This document shows, one piece after another, positions 24,944 to 36,500 of a DNA stretch of 64,000 nt (positions are counted from its first letter, which is position 1; every line of letters begins with the position of its first letter). The stretch is taken from the NCBI GenBank assembly GCA_032622095.1, contig CP136066.1:195414816-195478815 (forward strand), written 5' to 3'. A program made the translations under genes and the position numbers. The notes beneath the pieces are model-generated. The model did not search any database and was not told where the DNA came from. It saw only the letters and a program-made list of their open reading frames with translations. This DNA comes from Siphonodentalium dalli (taxonomy: Eukaryota; Mollusca; Scaphopoda; Gadilida; Siphonodentaliidae).

Positions 24944-25335
24944 GCCTTTACCCAACAAACCGGCCAAAACCGGCCAAATAAAGCTTCAACAGCCTAAAAT
25001 ATCTTCGGTCTGTCTCAATAGAACCATACAAATATGGATATCATTGGAACCGGCTCCTTGACCACATTGTGATAGTTACAGTTATGCCCTGTGCCAATGC
25101 ATTCTCTTATATATGCGAGTCGGCCATAGGTCGCCTCGCATATATAAGAGAATGCATTGGCCTAAAAAAAATCTTTTTTTAACACTTTTTACCATTTTTT
25201 CTTACATTCTTTTACAATTTTATAATTTGTAATGTGTTAAGCCAATGTATTCTCTTATATATGCGAGGCGACCTATGGTCGACTCGCATATATAAGAGAA
25301 TGCATTGGCACAGGGCCCTTCTGTTGGGTAAAGGG
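24944..25335 (+). mobile_element. Family H1 hairpin element, copy 3
   Basis: Same structure as copies 1 and 2. The left target has decayed to CTAA while the right TTAA is intact (25,336-25,339). It lies 427 bp from copy 2, in the same orientation. Confidence 0.85.
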
Positions 25336-26197
25336 TTAACAAGCATGCAGCCATCGTGGAAATGTTTTCACAAAAACGCGAAGATGTACAGTGTTACTCA
25401 GAAAGTGAACAAAAGGTGTTGGTACATTAAAGGCACGTGCGGCCTTAATTGTCGAAAATATTCATATTTGTTCCAATCACCGTAAACAGAAAAACATTAA
25501 AACGCACACAGTTCCGTTCATATATACCATGACCATCGCGTAAACAGCATGTTACCATAAAGACCTACTATATTTTACCTAAACAAGAGCCTGGTTGTGT
25601 TACAGAAGACAGCACAATGCTTCTGGCTAATCACACAAAAATGGCATAAACGCTCTTTATTAGTTCCATATCAGGTATTCACCAACAAAGAACGCTCTTT
25701 ATGTTTACCATCATAATATAAACAAACACCAGAAAAGTAACTTTTTATGCTTTTGTTTACATAACAATGGTCAAACATATGACCATAACATACTATTTAT
25801 GCGATATTTCTTATTTGTATACGGACAAAGTCTATCTACATTTTGATGTTCTTTCTGTTTGTGGCGGTTTTTGACGGGTGGAGATATTTTCACAGGATAC
25901 CCACCGCCAAGGCCAACCGTATCTTTAATTGATTCTATTCATGAACGAATGTCAATGACGCTGATCAACATGACTGTGTTCAGTTTGTGATTTAACTAAC
26001 CCCAGTGAGTGTATCTAGAGATTTGATGCACAATAATTAATGTAAAAAATTAAAGAATAAACCATGTGCCGAAAGGTCTCAGATTAAGTGCCGAAACGTC
26101 CAAGTGTTTGGGCCGAAACAACCAAGTGCCGAAAACTAAGGTGCCGAAACGTCCTGAAAACCAGGTGCCGAAATGTCCAGGTGCCGAAACGTCCTGC

Positions 26198-28461
26198 ACC
26201 CGCTTGTTTTGGTGTAATATTTAATATATTCTGTAGTGCATGTGCTTACGGAATTGATGTATACTCGTTTGTGAAAATGATGTTCGTCTTATGACTTATA
26301 TATTGAAACATTTTGAAACCGGCGAGACTAAATGCGCTTTCCTTTGTTTATTTTGCTTCACGTTGAGTTTTGTTTTGTTTTGTTTTTATGTTTTTTTGTG
26401 TGTGTTTTTTTTAACATTTTCCAAATCACCAGCTGATGAAATTTCTCTGGTATTTTCTTTTTCCAACCTATTAATGTGTAATATATTTTTTTGGGATCTT
26501 ACATTGAACCAATTTGCTTTTTGAACAAACGTTTGGGCCGAAATGGCTGTAAGTTGTAAATTGCAAGTACCGGGTCTTACACCCATCCCAAAATGGATCT
26601 TGTCAAATGCAGCCACGTCGCTGTTACATACCGGCAAATATAGTTTTATACACGGTGTCTTTACAATGTCGATCGGTTCACCATTGTGTAGAACTCACGA
26701 TATAAAACCGTACAGTGCTAATGTTGTGTACACTAATGCCACTGTGGTGAACATTTGCGTTCATGTTCAATGAGATGCCACACTGCGATAGAGAGACACC
26801 ACATTTTCGACGGTCATTAAAGATACGGGCGGCGTTGGCGGTGGTATGCTGTTAAAATATTCACCTCCGTCAAAAACCGTCATAAACAGAAAGAATAGTA
26901 AAATATAGACAGATTTTGTTCTTATACAATCAGAAATATGGCATAAACAGTATGTTATTGTCAATTTTTTGTCCCTTTGTTATGTAAACAAAAGCAAAAA
27001 TTCACGTGGTCGTCGGTACTAGGTTTAATGTTCTCCCAGCTTCAAACATCGCTTATGTATTTGACACAATTATCATTTGTATCTTATATTTATAATGTTC
27101 ATGTTTGGTGTGAAATCATGCTTTTCGTCTATGTGTATATAAAATTAGCTTCCAATCCGACATAATCTTCAAGTTAAAGTGTGTTTATTGATGAAGGCAA
27201 GCATATCTAACAGCTCTGGATATCCTGAATCAAATTCCGAAGACGTTGTGGAGAACACACGTGTTTGTGGGATTCAGAGATGAAGCTCACGTGCAATCAC
27301 AATACCACAACATTGGCTATATGGGAAAAGCTTTATTTTCCAACTAAAGCACATAACGTTGGCCAAAAAGTGCCTGTGTTTCGGCAATATGCAGAGACTA
27401 TTGTGCAAAACGACTGCATTTAACGAAACAAAACATTTTAAATATGAAATTGTTATAAGACTAAATAGAACATACGTGTATCTGATAATATATAGACATG
27501 ATATAATTCAACTATTTCTTGAATAAGAATGAACATATGATTACGAACAAAGCAGAAGACGTATACATGCAGCTTTACGTGAATTCGGTCAATGGTGACA
27601 TTGTCCGCCGAATTTGAAATCGACATGCGTTCGGGCGGTATTTTATGGATGGATTTACGAAATGAATATGATGAAAGTCACAAAGAAATTGAAAAGGATT
27701 TGCTTCAAGTCCGACATCAACCGAAGTGCTTCCCCAGCGTTACAACAAATAACATTATTATTTGGCTAATTTCAGTAAAATTCTCCCCGTTCACACTCGA
27801 TAACAAACTTGTCTCCGAATTGAAAATTCGTTTATATTCTGCAATAATTTGTACACAAGGGACGGAATCTTATGTTTTATTGTCTTGTTAAACTCCGAGG
27901 TGACAAAATCTCGATGTGTTTACATTATGAATTACGGATCAGAATCGGAATCCAGATTACGACGAAATAACGATTACGGTCTGTTCCTTTACTGATTCTG
28001 GTCTGTTCGTTTACCGAACCACGTCGTACGGAGTGTAATCCGTGATCTGAATCCAGATTCTTCCACGAAATAACGATTATGTGGGCGTTGTGCTGTGCCA
28101 CTGGTGTTGAGTGTTTTGCTTATCGCGCACACTTTACATACTATACCGGTAATACCTACAGAGAAATATCTGACGCCTGCAACACCAGGGCGGACATTAA
28201 AAATGAATGCGTCGTTGTGCCAGCAGTTTATTGTTTTTGGCTACACAGCTTAGACAATGTTCAAAACAAATGCATCGGAAACGTGATGGGGAAATATCGA
28301 CTCTGAAAGAAGAACTGTGCCCTTTACTAAACAAGATAAAAATAAAGAGTCAGATTTTTCCATTGATAATATCTATATATCTTTAATAATTAATTTGAAT
28401 AGCGTCTCTACGGACCTCATTGAGTAGGTACCATACATACTATATATTAACCATCGATCTC
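26198..28461. other. No gene supported
   Basis: Poly-T-rich 26,340-26,510. The longest frame (27,592-27,891, 99 aa, plus) starts MVTLSAEFEIDMRSGGILWM and has no family I recognise; it is unlikely but not excluded as an exon. ATCAGAATCGGAATCCAGATTACGACGAAATAACGATTA-type words recur in parts at 27,940 and 28,043. Confidence 0.4.
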
Positions 28462-28850
28462 TTAAAGAAACTGTCGCTCTAGAATTCAGAACTAATGCAC
28501 TCTCGGCTCCTTCTTCTGATAAACAAAGACCACAAAGGCTCTGATATCAATGCATACCTTATAGGACCCATCGGATGTTAGTTAAACATAAACCATCTAT
28601 GTCAGGGTTAATGGGCGAGAGACTGGACATTCGGAAAACAGAGGGTCGAGTCCGAAGGGCGAAGCCTTTTAGTTTCCGAATGTCCAGTCGCGGGTCCATT
28701 AACTGACTCAAGACAGTATTAAAAGAATCAGGTATGAAATACTTTCATACCAATGAACAATAACATATAAGAACGTTTTTATGTATAAAATACTCATCCT
28801 CGACGAATAAGATAACCACGCCCATCGACATGGTTCTTGTTAGTGGAGGT
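28462..28850 (+). repeat. Dispersed repeat R28 (copy at 51,507)
   Basis: From TTAAAGAAACTGTCGCTCTA to GGTTCTTGTTAGTGGAGG, matching 51,507-51,845 nearly base for base apart from a ~53-bp extra piece here (about 28,773-28,828). It contains a 17-bp perfect inverted repeat (28,621-28,637 with 28,673-28,689, GACTGGACATTCGGAAA). It ends at a TA microsatellite, as does the second copy. Confidence 0.8.
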
Positions 28851-28851
28851 T

Positions 28852-28885
<34 letters not shown>

Positions 28886-28905
28886 CTATATATATATATA
28901 TATTC
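28851..28905. repeat. (TA)n microsatellite
   Basis: About 50 bp of alternating TA, interrupted once by GC. It marks the right edge of R28. Confidence 0.9.
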
Positions 28906-28965
28906 AACAAACCGTCGATACGGGCAGTTTTGTCATGCTGAGACCAACGTTGTGGGCAGCTCATC

Positions 28966-29002
28966 GAATTATGGGCAGTTCGGAAACTGCCCGTAATTCG
29001 AA
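28966..29002. repeat. Near-perfect palindrome
   Basis: TCGAATTATGGGCAGTTC is followed by its near-exact inverse. The flanking GTGGGCAGCTC and GCCCACAACG words (28,950 and 29,058) extend the symmetry. Confidence 0.75.
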
Positions 29003-29274
29003 TTGTTCCAAATGCTTTCCTGAGTACTGGTTGATGTTCTCAACCGATAATCTCAACTGCCCACAACGCAATATTGATATATGCACTAAGTTAGAGTTAC
29101 CCACCCCTTGGCCAGAAAAGTCAATTGTAACTTTCGATACGCTCAAAATAAAACAGCTTGGTTGTAATTAATGGGTTTCTACTCAGCGTCATCAGTAATT
29201 ACTTCCACCTTTGAAGTAGGATATTACCTAATCCTCCCTGGTGTGCTGGCCGTATTTCTGGCTAAGAACAAACA

Positions 29275-29900
29275 TCTATATGTAAAACACCCGTCGTCTG
29301 TCTGTCTGTGTGTGTGTATAACTCGGTCACGCTTTTGGCGCGTTTATAACTTTTCAACCATGAGTCCAATTTGGCCCAAATATTGACCACGGCCTATAAT
29401 GTGTGGTAAAAGATGACTCACCAAATTTCAAGCAGATTGGGCAAAGCAAACCTGAGATCTAACATGGTCCCCAAATGCAGTATTTGCACTCAAGTATAGA
29501 CATTATGGCTTATGACGTTTGCGAAATGACGTCATGTGACGTCGCACGCAAACCCACACTTCCATGGATGCGCTCTACCAATATGTGCATTCTACTATAT
29601 AAATGAGAATTTGTTCATGACGTGGACACTAGAAAGTGACAAAGAACATTTATATACCCGTCATTTTGTGACGGGCAACCCCCTTAGTTTATATATATAA
29701 CCCGTCGTATGTGTATAGGTGTGTGTGTGTCTGTGTATAACTCGGTCACGCTTTTGGTGCGTTTATAACTTTTCAACCATGCGTCCAATGTATCCCAAAT
29801 TTGGACCACGGCCTACTTTGTGGCGTAAAATATGACTCACACAATTCCATGCCCATTTGTTAAAGAAAACCTGAGATCGAACATATTTGCCCTCAAGTAG
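29275..29900 (+). mobile_element. Helitron-like pair, non-canonical 3' end
   Basis: Unit 1 (29,275-29,687) starts A|TC and holds a GTCT/GTGT microsatellite followed by ATAACTCGGTCACGCTTTTG and CACCAAATTTCAAGC. It ends with a 7-bp-arm hairpin (CCCGTCA/TGACGGG), seven bases, then CTTAG|T. Unit 2 follows directly and repeats the head, but its 3' end is not seen. The layout matches the proven Helitrons at 43.7 kb. The CTTAG rather than CTAG end makes this a weaker call. Confidence 0.5.
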
Positions 29901-31006
29901 ACACTATTTCTTATGACGTGTGTCGAAATAGCATTGCACACAAACCCACACTTGCTTGCTATTGTATAAACGAAACTCCCGTGCATTTTTCACATCATGT
30001 TCAGTGTGAATATAAGTATGTCATGTTGATTTTGTCGTGGAAGTGCATGGGGTGCAGAATCGAAAGAGTACTCGGTTAGAAAAGCCACAGTCCTAACCGA
30101 TCGAGACTAATACAGTTACACAACTACGCATATAAAATGTTTAAAATATAAAATTTGTGCCCGAGCGCTCATATGGGCTACATTGTAGTGGCCTGTGGTC
30201 CTGCGTGTGTCATCGGTTATAATTTTCCCCAGGGTTATTCCACCAATCATGACCTATGGCAGTGAACGTTTAACATAATTGTGAACGTGAACATTTTGCT
30301 ACCACACGCTACATTTACTTTATAATTAAGCTCATTACATGTTATGAATGGACAGTGTTACGAGGATATTCTCCGACTTATGGTCCACCCTACCGGTATA
30401 CCGATACACATTCCCATGTGTTTATTGTTTCAACAAAGTTGATTGCCGTGGAGAACTCGTGCATAACCGTAAGCGTATCATCAGTATTATGCTATGTTTC
30501 TGTGAAAGTTTACGGAAACATATACAGCAACACCTATTTTACCCGTCTGTATATACATATATATAATATAAAAATCGGGCCAATTTGGATTACCCCCTCC
30601 CCTAAAAATTCGGGCGCCCGTTCGGCTATGCCCGTAGATCCCTACACATTGTAGTCAACACCAGGGGATTGCCCGTAAATAACGGAAAATAAATGCACTT
30701 TCTGACGCGAGCATGAACATATTCTCATTTATATATATCAGAAATGGAATATCCCATGCACATATGGAATGCAACAAAATGCCCCTGACTAACAACAACA
30801 GCGTCACTTTAGAAAATTCTAACCCGCACCATTATCTTCCTCGTAAAAAGTTACCCATAATAGACCCATTTGATGCTATCAATAGATGATCCCCGTGAAT
30901 TTCTATAGAATACAGACAGACAGACAGGAAGACATTCGCAAATATAGATATAGATGCATTGCACATGGTTTTCTCAAAATTTCAGGTAGCTCCAGTCAAG
31001 GAAGGT
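29901..31006. other. No gene seen
   Basis: Frames of 68-99 aa without recognisable features. The two frames at 30,348 and 30,355 overlap each other. Confidence 0.5.
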
Positions 31007-31010
31007 TTAA

Positions 31011-31555
31011 CCCTTTCATGGCGGGAGCTTCCTGAATTTTTGCGAAAACCCTGTGCCAAAGCATTCTCTTATAGATGCCAGTCAACCATAGGTCGCCTCG
31101 CATATATAAGAGAATGCATTGGCCTAACAAAAGAAAGAATGAAAAAAATGATTAAATATTCTTAAAGAATGTAAGAAATAATGATAAAATCTGATAAAAA
31201 AATTTAAAGAATGGAAGAAAAAAATGATAAAAATTGATGAAGAATGGCAGAAAAAATGATAAAAATTGTTAAAGAATATAAGAAAAAATAATAACAAATG
31301 ATAACATTGTTAAAGAATATAAGACAAAATGATAAAAAAAAACATTGTTATAGAATGTAAGTTAAAATTATAAAAAATTATAAAAATTGTTAAAGAATGT
31401 AAGAAAAATTGATAAAAAAAAAATGAGAAAAAGTTGTTAGGCCAATGCATTCTCTTATATATGCGAAGCGACTTATAGTCGACTCGCATAAATAAGAGAA
31501 TGCATTGGTACAGGATCTTTAATGTTGCGCAAGCGCATCTCCCATCATGGACGGT
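31011..31555 (+). mobile_element. TTAA-flanked hairpin element, family H2, copy 1
   Basis: 545 bp between TTAA (31,007-31,010) and TTAA (31,556-31,559). The left end is CCCTTTCATGGCGGGAGCT. It shares with family H1 the paired CCAATGCATTCTCTTATATA self-palindromes, but has different ends and a longer spacer made of TAAAAATTGTTAAAGAATGT-type repeats. Probably a second piggyBac-like family that shares the hairpin module. Confidence 0.8.
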
Positions 31556-31747
31556 TTAATATCTATTCATTTCCATTTCTAGCTACATGGTAATATGGAA
31601 CATTTTTAGAACTTCTTCCTCATACTGCTCCCTTGATTCCTCGGATTGTTGTCTGGATAGCCATATACTCGTACACTTTATGTACTTGTGTGCTGTTCTT
31701 GTTTATTGAATAGTTTGCCAGTCTGGTATGCATCTTGCCATAAATTG

Positions 31748-32204
31748 TTAAAGGTACTCAATCCGATTCGATGGTCCCCATATCATCAGATTCCAACAAC
31801 ATCACATTTTTTGAAATGCCAGTTTAGTTATCAGAATCCAAAAATTAACAGCCCAAAAATAATGCTAACCACAGTCAACTATAGTATAAAATTGTCTAAA
31901 ACCTGATATTTATCAACATTTTGTTTAACAAAATTTTACCAGTGTGTCAAATATCTGACACAAAAAAGCCACTTGATTTAGAGTTATCAATCTTCATCCA
32001 CAATTTGGTCCGAGACCTTCTTCTCGTCAACTGTTACTGGGCCACTATATATTATTGGTAGTGAAAAATAATGAGATTTAAAAAATCGATATCTGATCAC
32101 TCTGAGCTTTGATGGGTGGGTTCCTCGACTCGAATCAAATATTTGTTTTACCGAAGCCAAGGAAATAGAATTTAAGAGCGTCAATTCGGATTATGCATCT
32201 TTAA
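31748..32204 (+). mobile_element. TTAA-flanked MITE, family T, copy 4
   Basis: Forward copy from TTAAAGGTACTCAATCCGAT to TTATGCATCTTTAA, with TTAA at both edges. Confidence 0.75.
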
Positions 32205-32232
32205 TGTAATATTTTTGCTTGTCATATTTTTC

Positions 32233-32490
32233 TCACATTGCCTTTACACCTTCCTTTACATTTTGGTTTTCATCTAATACTGTTTTGGTTTCAGAATTCA
32301 TTGTCTGTTTTGTTTTATTAAATTCGTGTAAGATTTCTTGTTTGACTGTGTCTAATTTAGTTATAGGATGGCCACTTTTGACATTATCGTCCAGTTTCCT
32401 ATTCATGTCTGCCACTATTTTGCCCATGTCTTCAGGTATTATAGATTTGAATGATTTCATTGTTCGTTGTGTGTAAATGATGACACACAC
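32233..32490 (-). CDS. Weak candidate exon: 85-aa charged, coiled-coil-like frame
   Basis: Reads MKSFKSIIPEDMGKIVADMN and later HEFNKTKQTMNSETKTVLDE. It is rich in Lys, Glu, Asp and Asn with heptad-like spacing of hydrophobics, which is less like random AT-rich translation than other frames nearby. No family recognised, and no splice partner or neighbouring exon seen. The opposite strand is also open for 85 codons over almost the same bases, which weakens the case. Confidence 0.15.
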   Translation of the reverse strand: MCVIIYTQRTMKSFKSIIPEDMGKIVADMNRKLDDNVKSGHPITKLDTVKQEILHEFNKTKQTMNSETKTVLDENQNVKEGVKAM

Positions 32491-33882
32491 CAGGCCTCTG
32501 GTCTATCTAGGATCCAAAGTCATTGAAGCTCCGCGTAAAATTAATAAAGCTGCACTTGATATTAAATCATAGAATAAGATAAGTCATACCCACACACAGT
32601 CTCAAACACTGATTGTGATCTAGAATTGAGCAGCACTTAGGGTTCAGGTACCTCAAAATTCATTTGAATGATACTGAGACTAAACTTCTCCATTTAACAT
32701 GTCAGACAAACTATCCAATGTTGATCAAAGTAACATGAGTCATTAATGGATATCATCGATAGCAACACTATTCCTGGTTGTTCTAGATGGTTGAAGATTG
32801 GTGACGTGGTCAGCTATGATACTGCTTTGTTTGTGTGTTCTAGTGATTTGGTCTATTGAACCCAATGTTCATATTTACAGATTGAACTACACTCAGGGAG
32901 AATACTTCATATCTTCGAATGACATATTGATCAGAATTAACCCGTATGGTGCCCCTCACAGACGCGAGCAGACGACTCTCAGTAATATATTCGTCTATCT
33001 GTATGAGGCTCCTTACATGGATGATAATATAATGAAGTATGATATAAATACTTCATATCTTCGAATGACATATTTTCGGATTAGCGTTTGATACATGTCA
33101 CCTCTTGGCCCAAAACAAAATTTCCGATAGTTTTTTTCTGTTGAAGAGTAATGCCATGACCGTACATGTTTTACTCCCATTCAGGTGTACATAACTGAGT
33201 GATCGACATGATCTAGTTACTTTCCCACCACATTATACACATCGTGTACAAATTATAGAGCCTTGCACGAAATTGTTTTCAGAGAAAAACCCGCATATTT
33301 AGATAATTTAAATAATTTAGGCCCAATTTGTGGACTGAAATGGTCACCAGATGAAAAAAATCTGAACTTATGGGTTGTCAGGATCGATCTGCGGCTTTGA
33401 TACCCGAAATTATGGTGGGTACCCACACTTGGACGCAGATAGTATTTTTGCGAACCGTTCTGCAGGCTAGACAATTTTAAGTTTAATTAAAATATTTGTC
33501 TATTAATACAAGCATTATCCGCCATCTATGACTGATAATTATGTTTCAAACGAACTACCTGACGTCAAAAAGTGTCAACTATTTATGATAAAATCGGAAA
33601 TGAGTCGGAATTTCTATTAAATTTATCGGGGTGAGAGCAAGCTATGGTCGCTATCCCATTGAGGGAACATTACGTTTTGAATAGTGGATATCACCATTTA
33701 ACTGGGAGATATATAGATTCATCTGAGGGAATATGTGTTCATTTATCAAAACCGCATGGTCTGGTTTGGTGGTATATACCCTCGAGTTTGGCGATACCAC
33801 GTACACGTGGTGAGATAGCTACTGTGGCTATTGAACGGTTTATTAAACTTCTGATTCTTTTGAGAAAATAAATTATTAGCCG
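32491..33882. other. No gene supported
   Basis: Frames at 32,798-33,091 (97 aa) and 33,644-33,871 (75 aa, plus) have no recognisable domain. CTTCATATCTTCGAATGACA occurs twice (32,907 and 33,053). Confidence 0.4.
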
Positions 33883-34339
33883 TTAAAGATGCATAATCCG
33901 AATTAACGCTCACCAGTTACTATTTCTTTGGCTTCAGGGATAAAAAATATTTGATTCGAGTCGAGGAACCCACACATCAAAGCTCAGAGTGATCAGATAT
34001 CGATTTTTTTTTTAATTTATTATTTCTCAAAAATAGAGGAAAAATTATTTGTGGCCCAGCAAAGAGTCGTTAAATCGAAGGTCTGGGATAAAATTGCGGA
34101 TGAACATGGATAACTCAAAAATCAAGTGGTAATACGGCCAAATTTCAGTGATAATACGGCCATATTTCGTTGAATGTGTTATTAAATAACACGTTTGGGA
34201 AATTTTATACCATAGTTGACAGCGGTTAGCATTATTTTGTTGTAATTAACGATTCTGATAACAAAAGCGTGTTTGGAAGAAATTTTGTTGTTGTAACTTG
34301 ATTATATGGGGACCATCTGATCGGATTACGTACCTTTAA
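33883..34339 (-). mobile_element. TTAA-flanked MITE, family T, copy 5
   Basis: Reverse copy, the most diverged of the five, with TTAA at both edges (33,883 and 34,336) and the same internal landmarks. Confidence 0.75.
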
Positions 34340-36497
34340 GAATTCACTGAGCGCTAGCTGTTTAGTTGACCGTTTGACCATTTTTTAATTATAATAAGAT
34401 GTATGGGGGTGATATTTAAGAGAATCATATCAGCCATTATTTTTGAGCCGGATCAATCTTGGTTTTTACGCTCTCTGGGGACAATATTCGGTGGTCAAAA
34501 ATTATCAAATCCCATGGATAGAAATGTTAACGAGTGGTGCTTGTGGTATTGATTGAAAGAGGAATCCTTCGTCGAAACACCCGTGGTGACATCGACACCA
34601 TTGCTCGGATATATGGACTAAATTTGTCCGATTTCAGAGCGATGGTAAAACGGGGGAATTGTATAGTTTTCCTTGTCCTTATTATAGAACCATTAACGTG
34701 ACGCAGGCGCGAATGTATAGCGTCGGCGTATAGAGGCAGTGCAAAAATGAGACGGGCAGCGGAGCGCGATACAGGCGCCTGTAGAAACCCCTAAATCACC
34801 CTCTTGTCCTATATATCTGTGGCTAAAATCTGACCATTTGACAAACTGGAAGCTGTATTTAATCAATAGTAAATATGTCCAGATTTGGTGTGCAAATTAT
34901 CAACTACGCATTCGTAATCGGATTATACACTGGGGTGTCAAATAAATCTTTTTTATTTCTCCCACAGTAGCCGTTTACGTTCACTGCATAATCTTCCAAC
35001 AAGAAAATATAAATATTCTCAAGAATCTCCAAAGTGAGGGTTAAACAGTTACCCCTGGAAGTCATTTAAAAATGCTCTGTTTTCTGAGTTACTATGGCGC
35101 TATAAGAACAATATCAACATCACTTTGATCAGAGATATTCAGCTGATGTGTTAGGCATGTTGACACTCCAGCCGCCTCGTCGCTATGTCACTCGGGTAAC
35201 ATCGAGCCGCCTCACCACTGCGTCCCTGGGGCAGCATCTTTGACTACTTTGAGACGGACAGTGATCGTATCAGGATCCTACATCCCACAACGCACCAAGC
35301 TAATCAAACTTTCATAAGCCAATTCTCTGCAAATTTAACCTGGCGCCTAAAACTGACACTTACTCCCAATTAGCACCACTAGTCTAAATGTATATTAGCA
35401 CGAATGCGTTATCAATATGACATCAATCTAGGCCCGAGGGTAACAACATATCATTGTTAGGAGACACACGCTGATACCCGGAACCCATGAGCTAACAACA
35501 TTAGAAAGAATGACTGTGTTTACCCTCCCCCCCCCCCGAACCCTTATGTTACGTGATGTGGACATGGTACACGCCCTAACTACTAAACAAATCGTCCAAC
35601 TTGTGCATCAGAAGAGAGCTCATTAATAACACCCCATCCTTGGTTAGAAATAATTTGTTTCTGCATTGAGGTAAACATCCCACCAACAATGCAATAGCCC
35701 ATAAGATGCACGTGATAATCGGTTTCAGCAATTTGGTAGTTTATCACACGACGTTGCATGTAACGCACAAATGCCCAAACGCTATTAGTCCGTAAACAAG
35801 TCCTGAAAAATTAAAGGTTCGTTGCACTGCCCCCTCGCATTTTTCATTTTAATGTATCAAAATGACTGGCGTCATATGTCGGTCACGATATTACTAATCT
35901 GCCGTTTTAAAAGGTGTCCAAAGTTAACACAAAAGAAGGGAGAATACTCTGAGCTTCTATATCATGTTCTCACGACTGGTTAGATGTGGGGACGCGGCGA
36001 CATGAGATTGACGTGTACGCACTTATACTGCATGGGACCATGTCTGTTTGAGCATTTCATGTGCATGTTTTCACATGTCACAATATGTCCCTTGTAGTGA
36101 CGTGGCGACATGGGGTTAGGGGGTGCGTACTTGTATTACATGGGACACTGTCTGGTATATTTGATTATTTCATGTGTATGTCAACAATGCTGATCAAATC
36201 GTCACAGAGGGGTGGCACAGGGGGTTAGGTGTACGTATACTTACATAGCATGCAATACTGTCCGGTCGGTTTGAACATTTCATGTGTATCTTCTCATGGC
36301 TGGTCGCAGCGGCCACATTTCAATTAGCACCTTTCCTAATTCCTCCATTTACTGTCAACCATTAATATATTCCCTACCTAAGTTGAGCTACACTTTCATT
36401 ATTAATTATTATTTGAGAGTGGTGTGCATTTATGTATACAGGAATGCCCAGGGTGTGTATCTATGATCTATGCACGATAAACGTGACAATGATCCCA
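34340..36497. other. No gene seen
   Basis: Poly-C tract near 35,528. Frames no longer than 61 aa. A GACGTGGCGACATG/GGGGACGCGGCGACATG-type phrase recurs loosely at 35,990 and 36,098. Confidence 0.5.
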
Positions 36498-36500
36498 TTA

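Larger units (their letters stand above)
23731..26197. mobile_element. Element with tandem-repeat inverted ends (GTGCCGAAACGTCC type)
   Basis: The left end (23,731-23,831) carries GGACGTTTYGGCACCTGG-type units. The right end (26,066-26,197) carries the reverse complement GTGCCGAAACGTCC units. The 2.47 kb between them holds two H1 hairpin elements and no transposase frame. I infer one non-autonomous transposon bounded by the two arrays; two separate arrays are also possible. Short frames overlapping the arrays are repeat translations. Confidence 0.65.
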
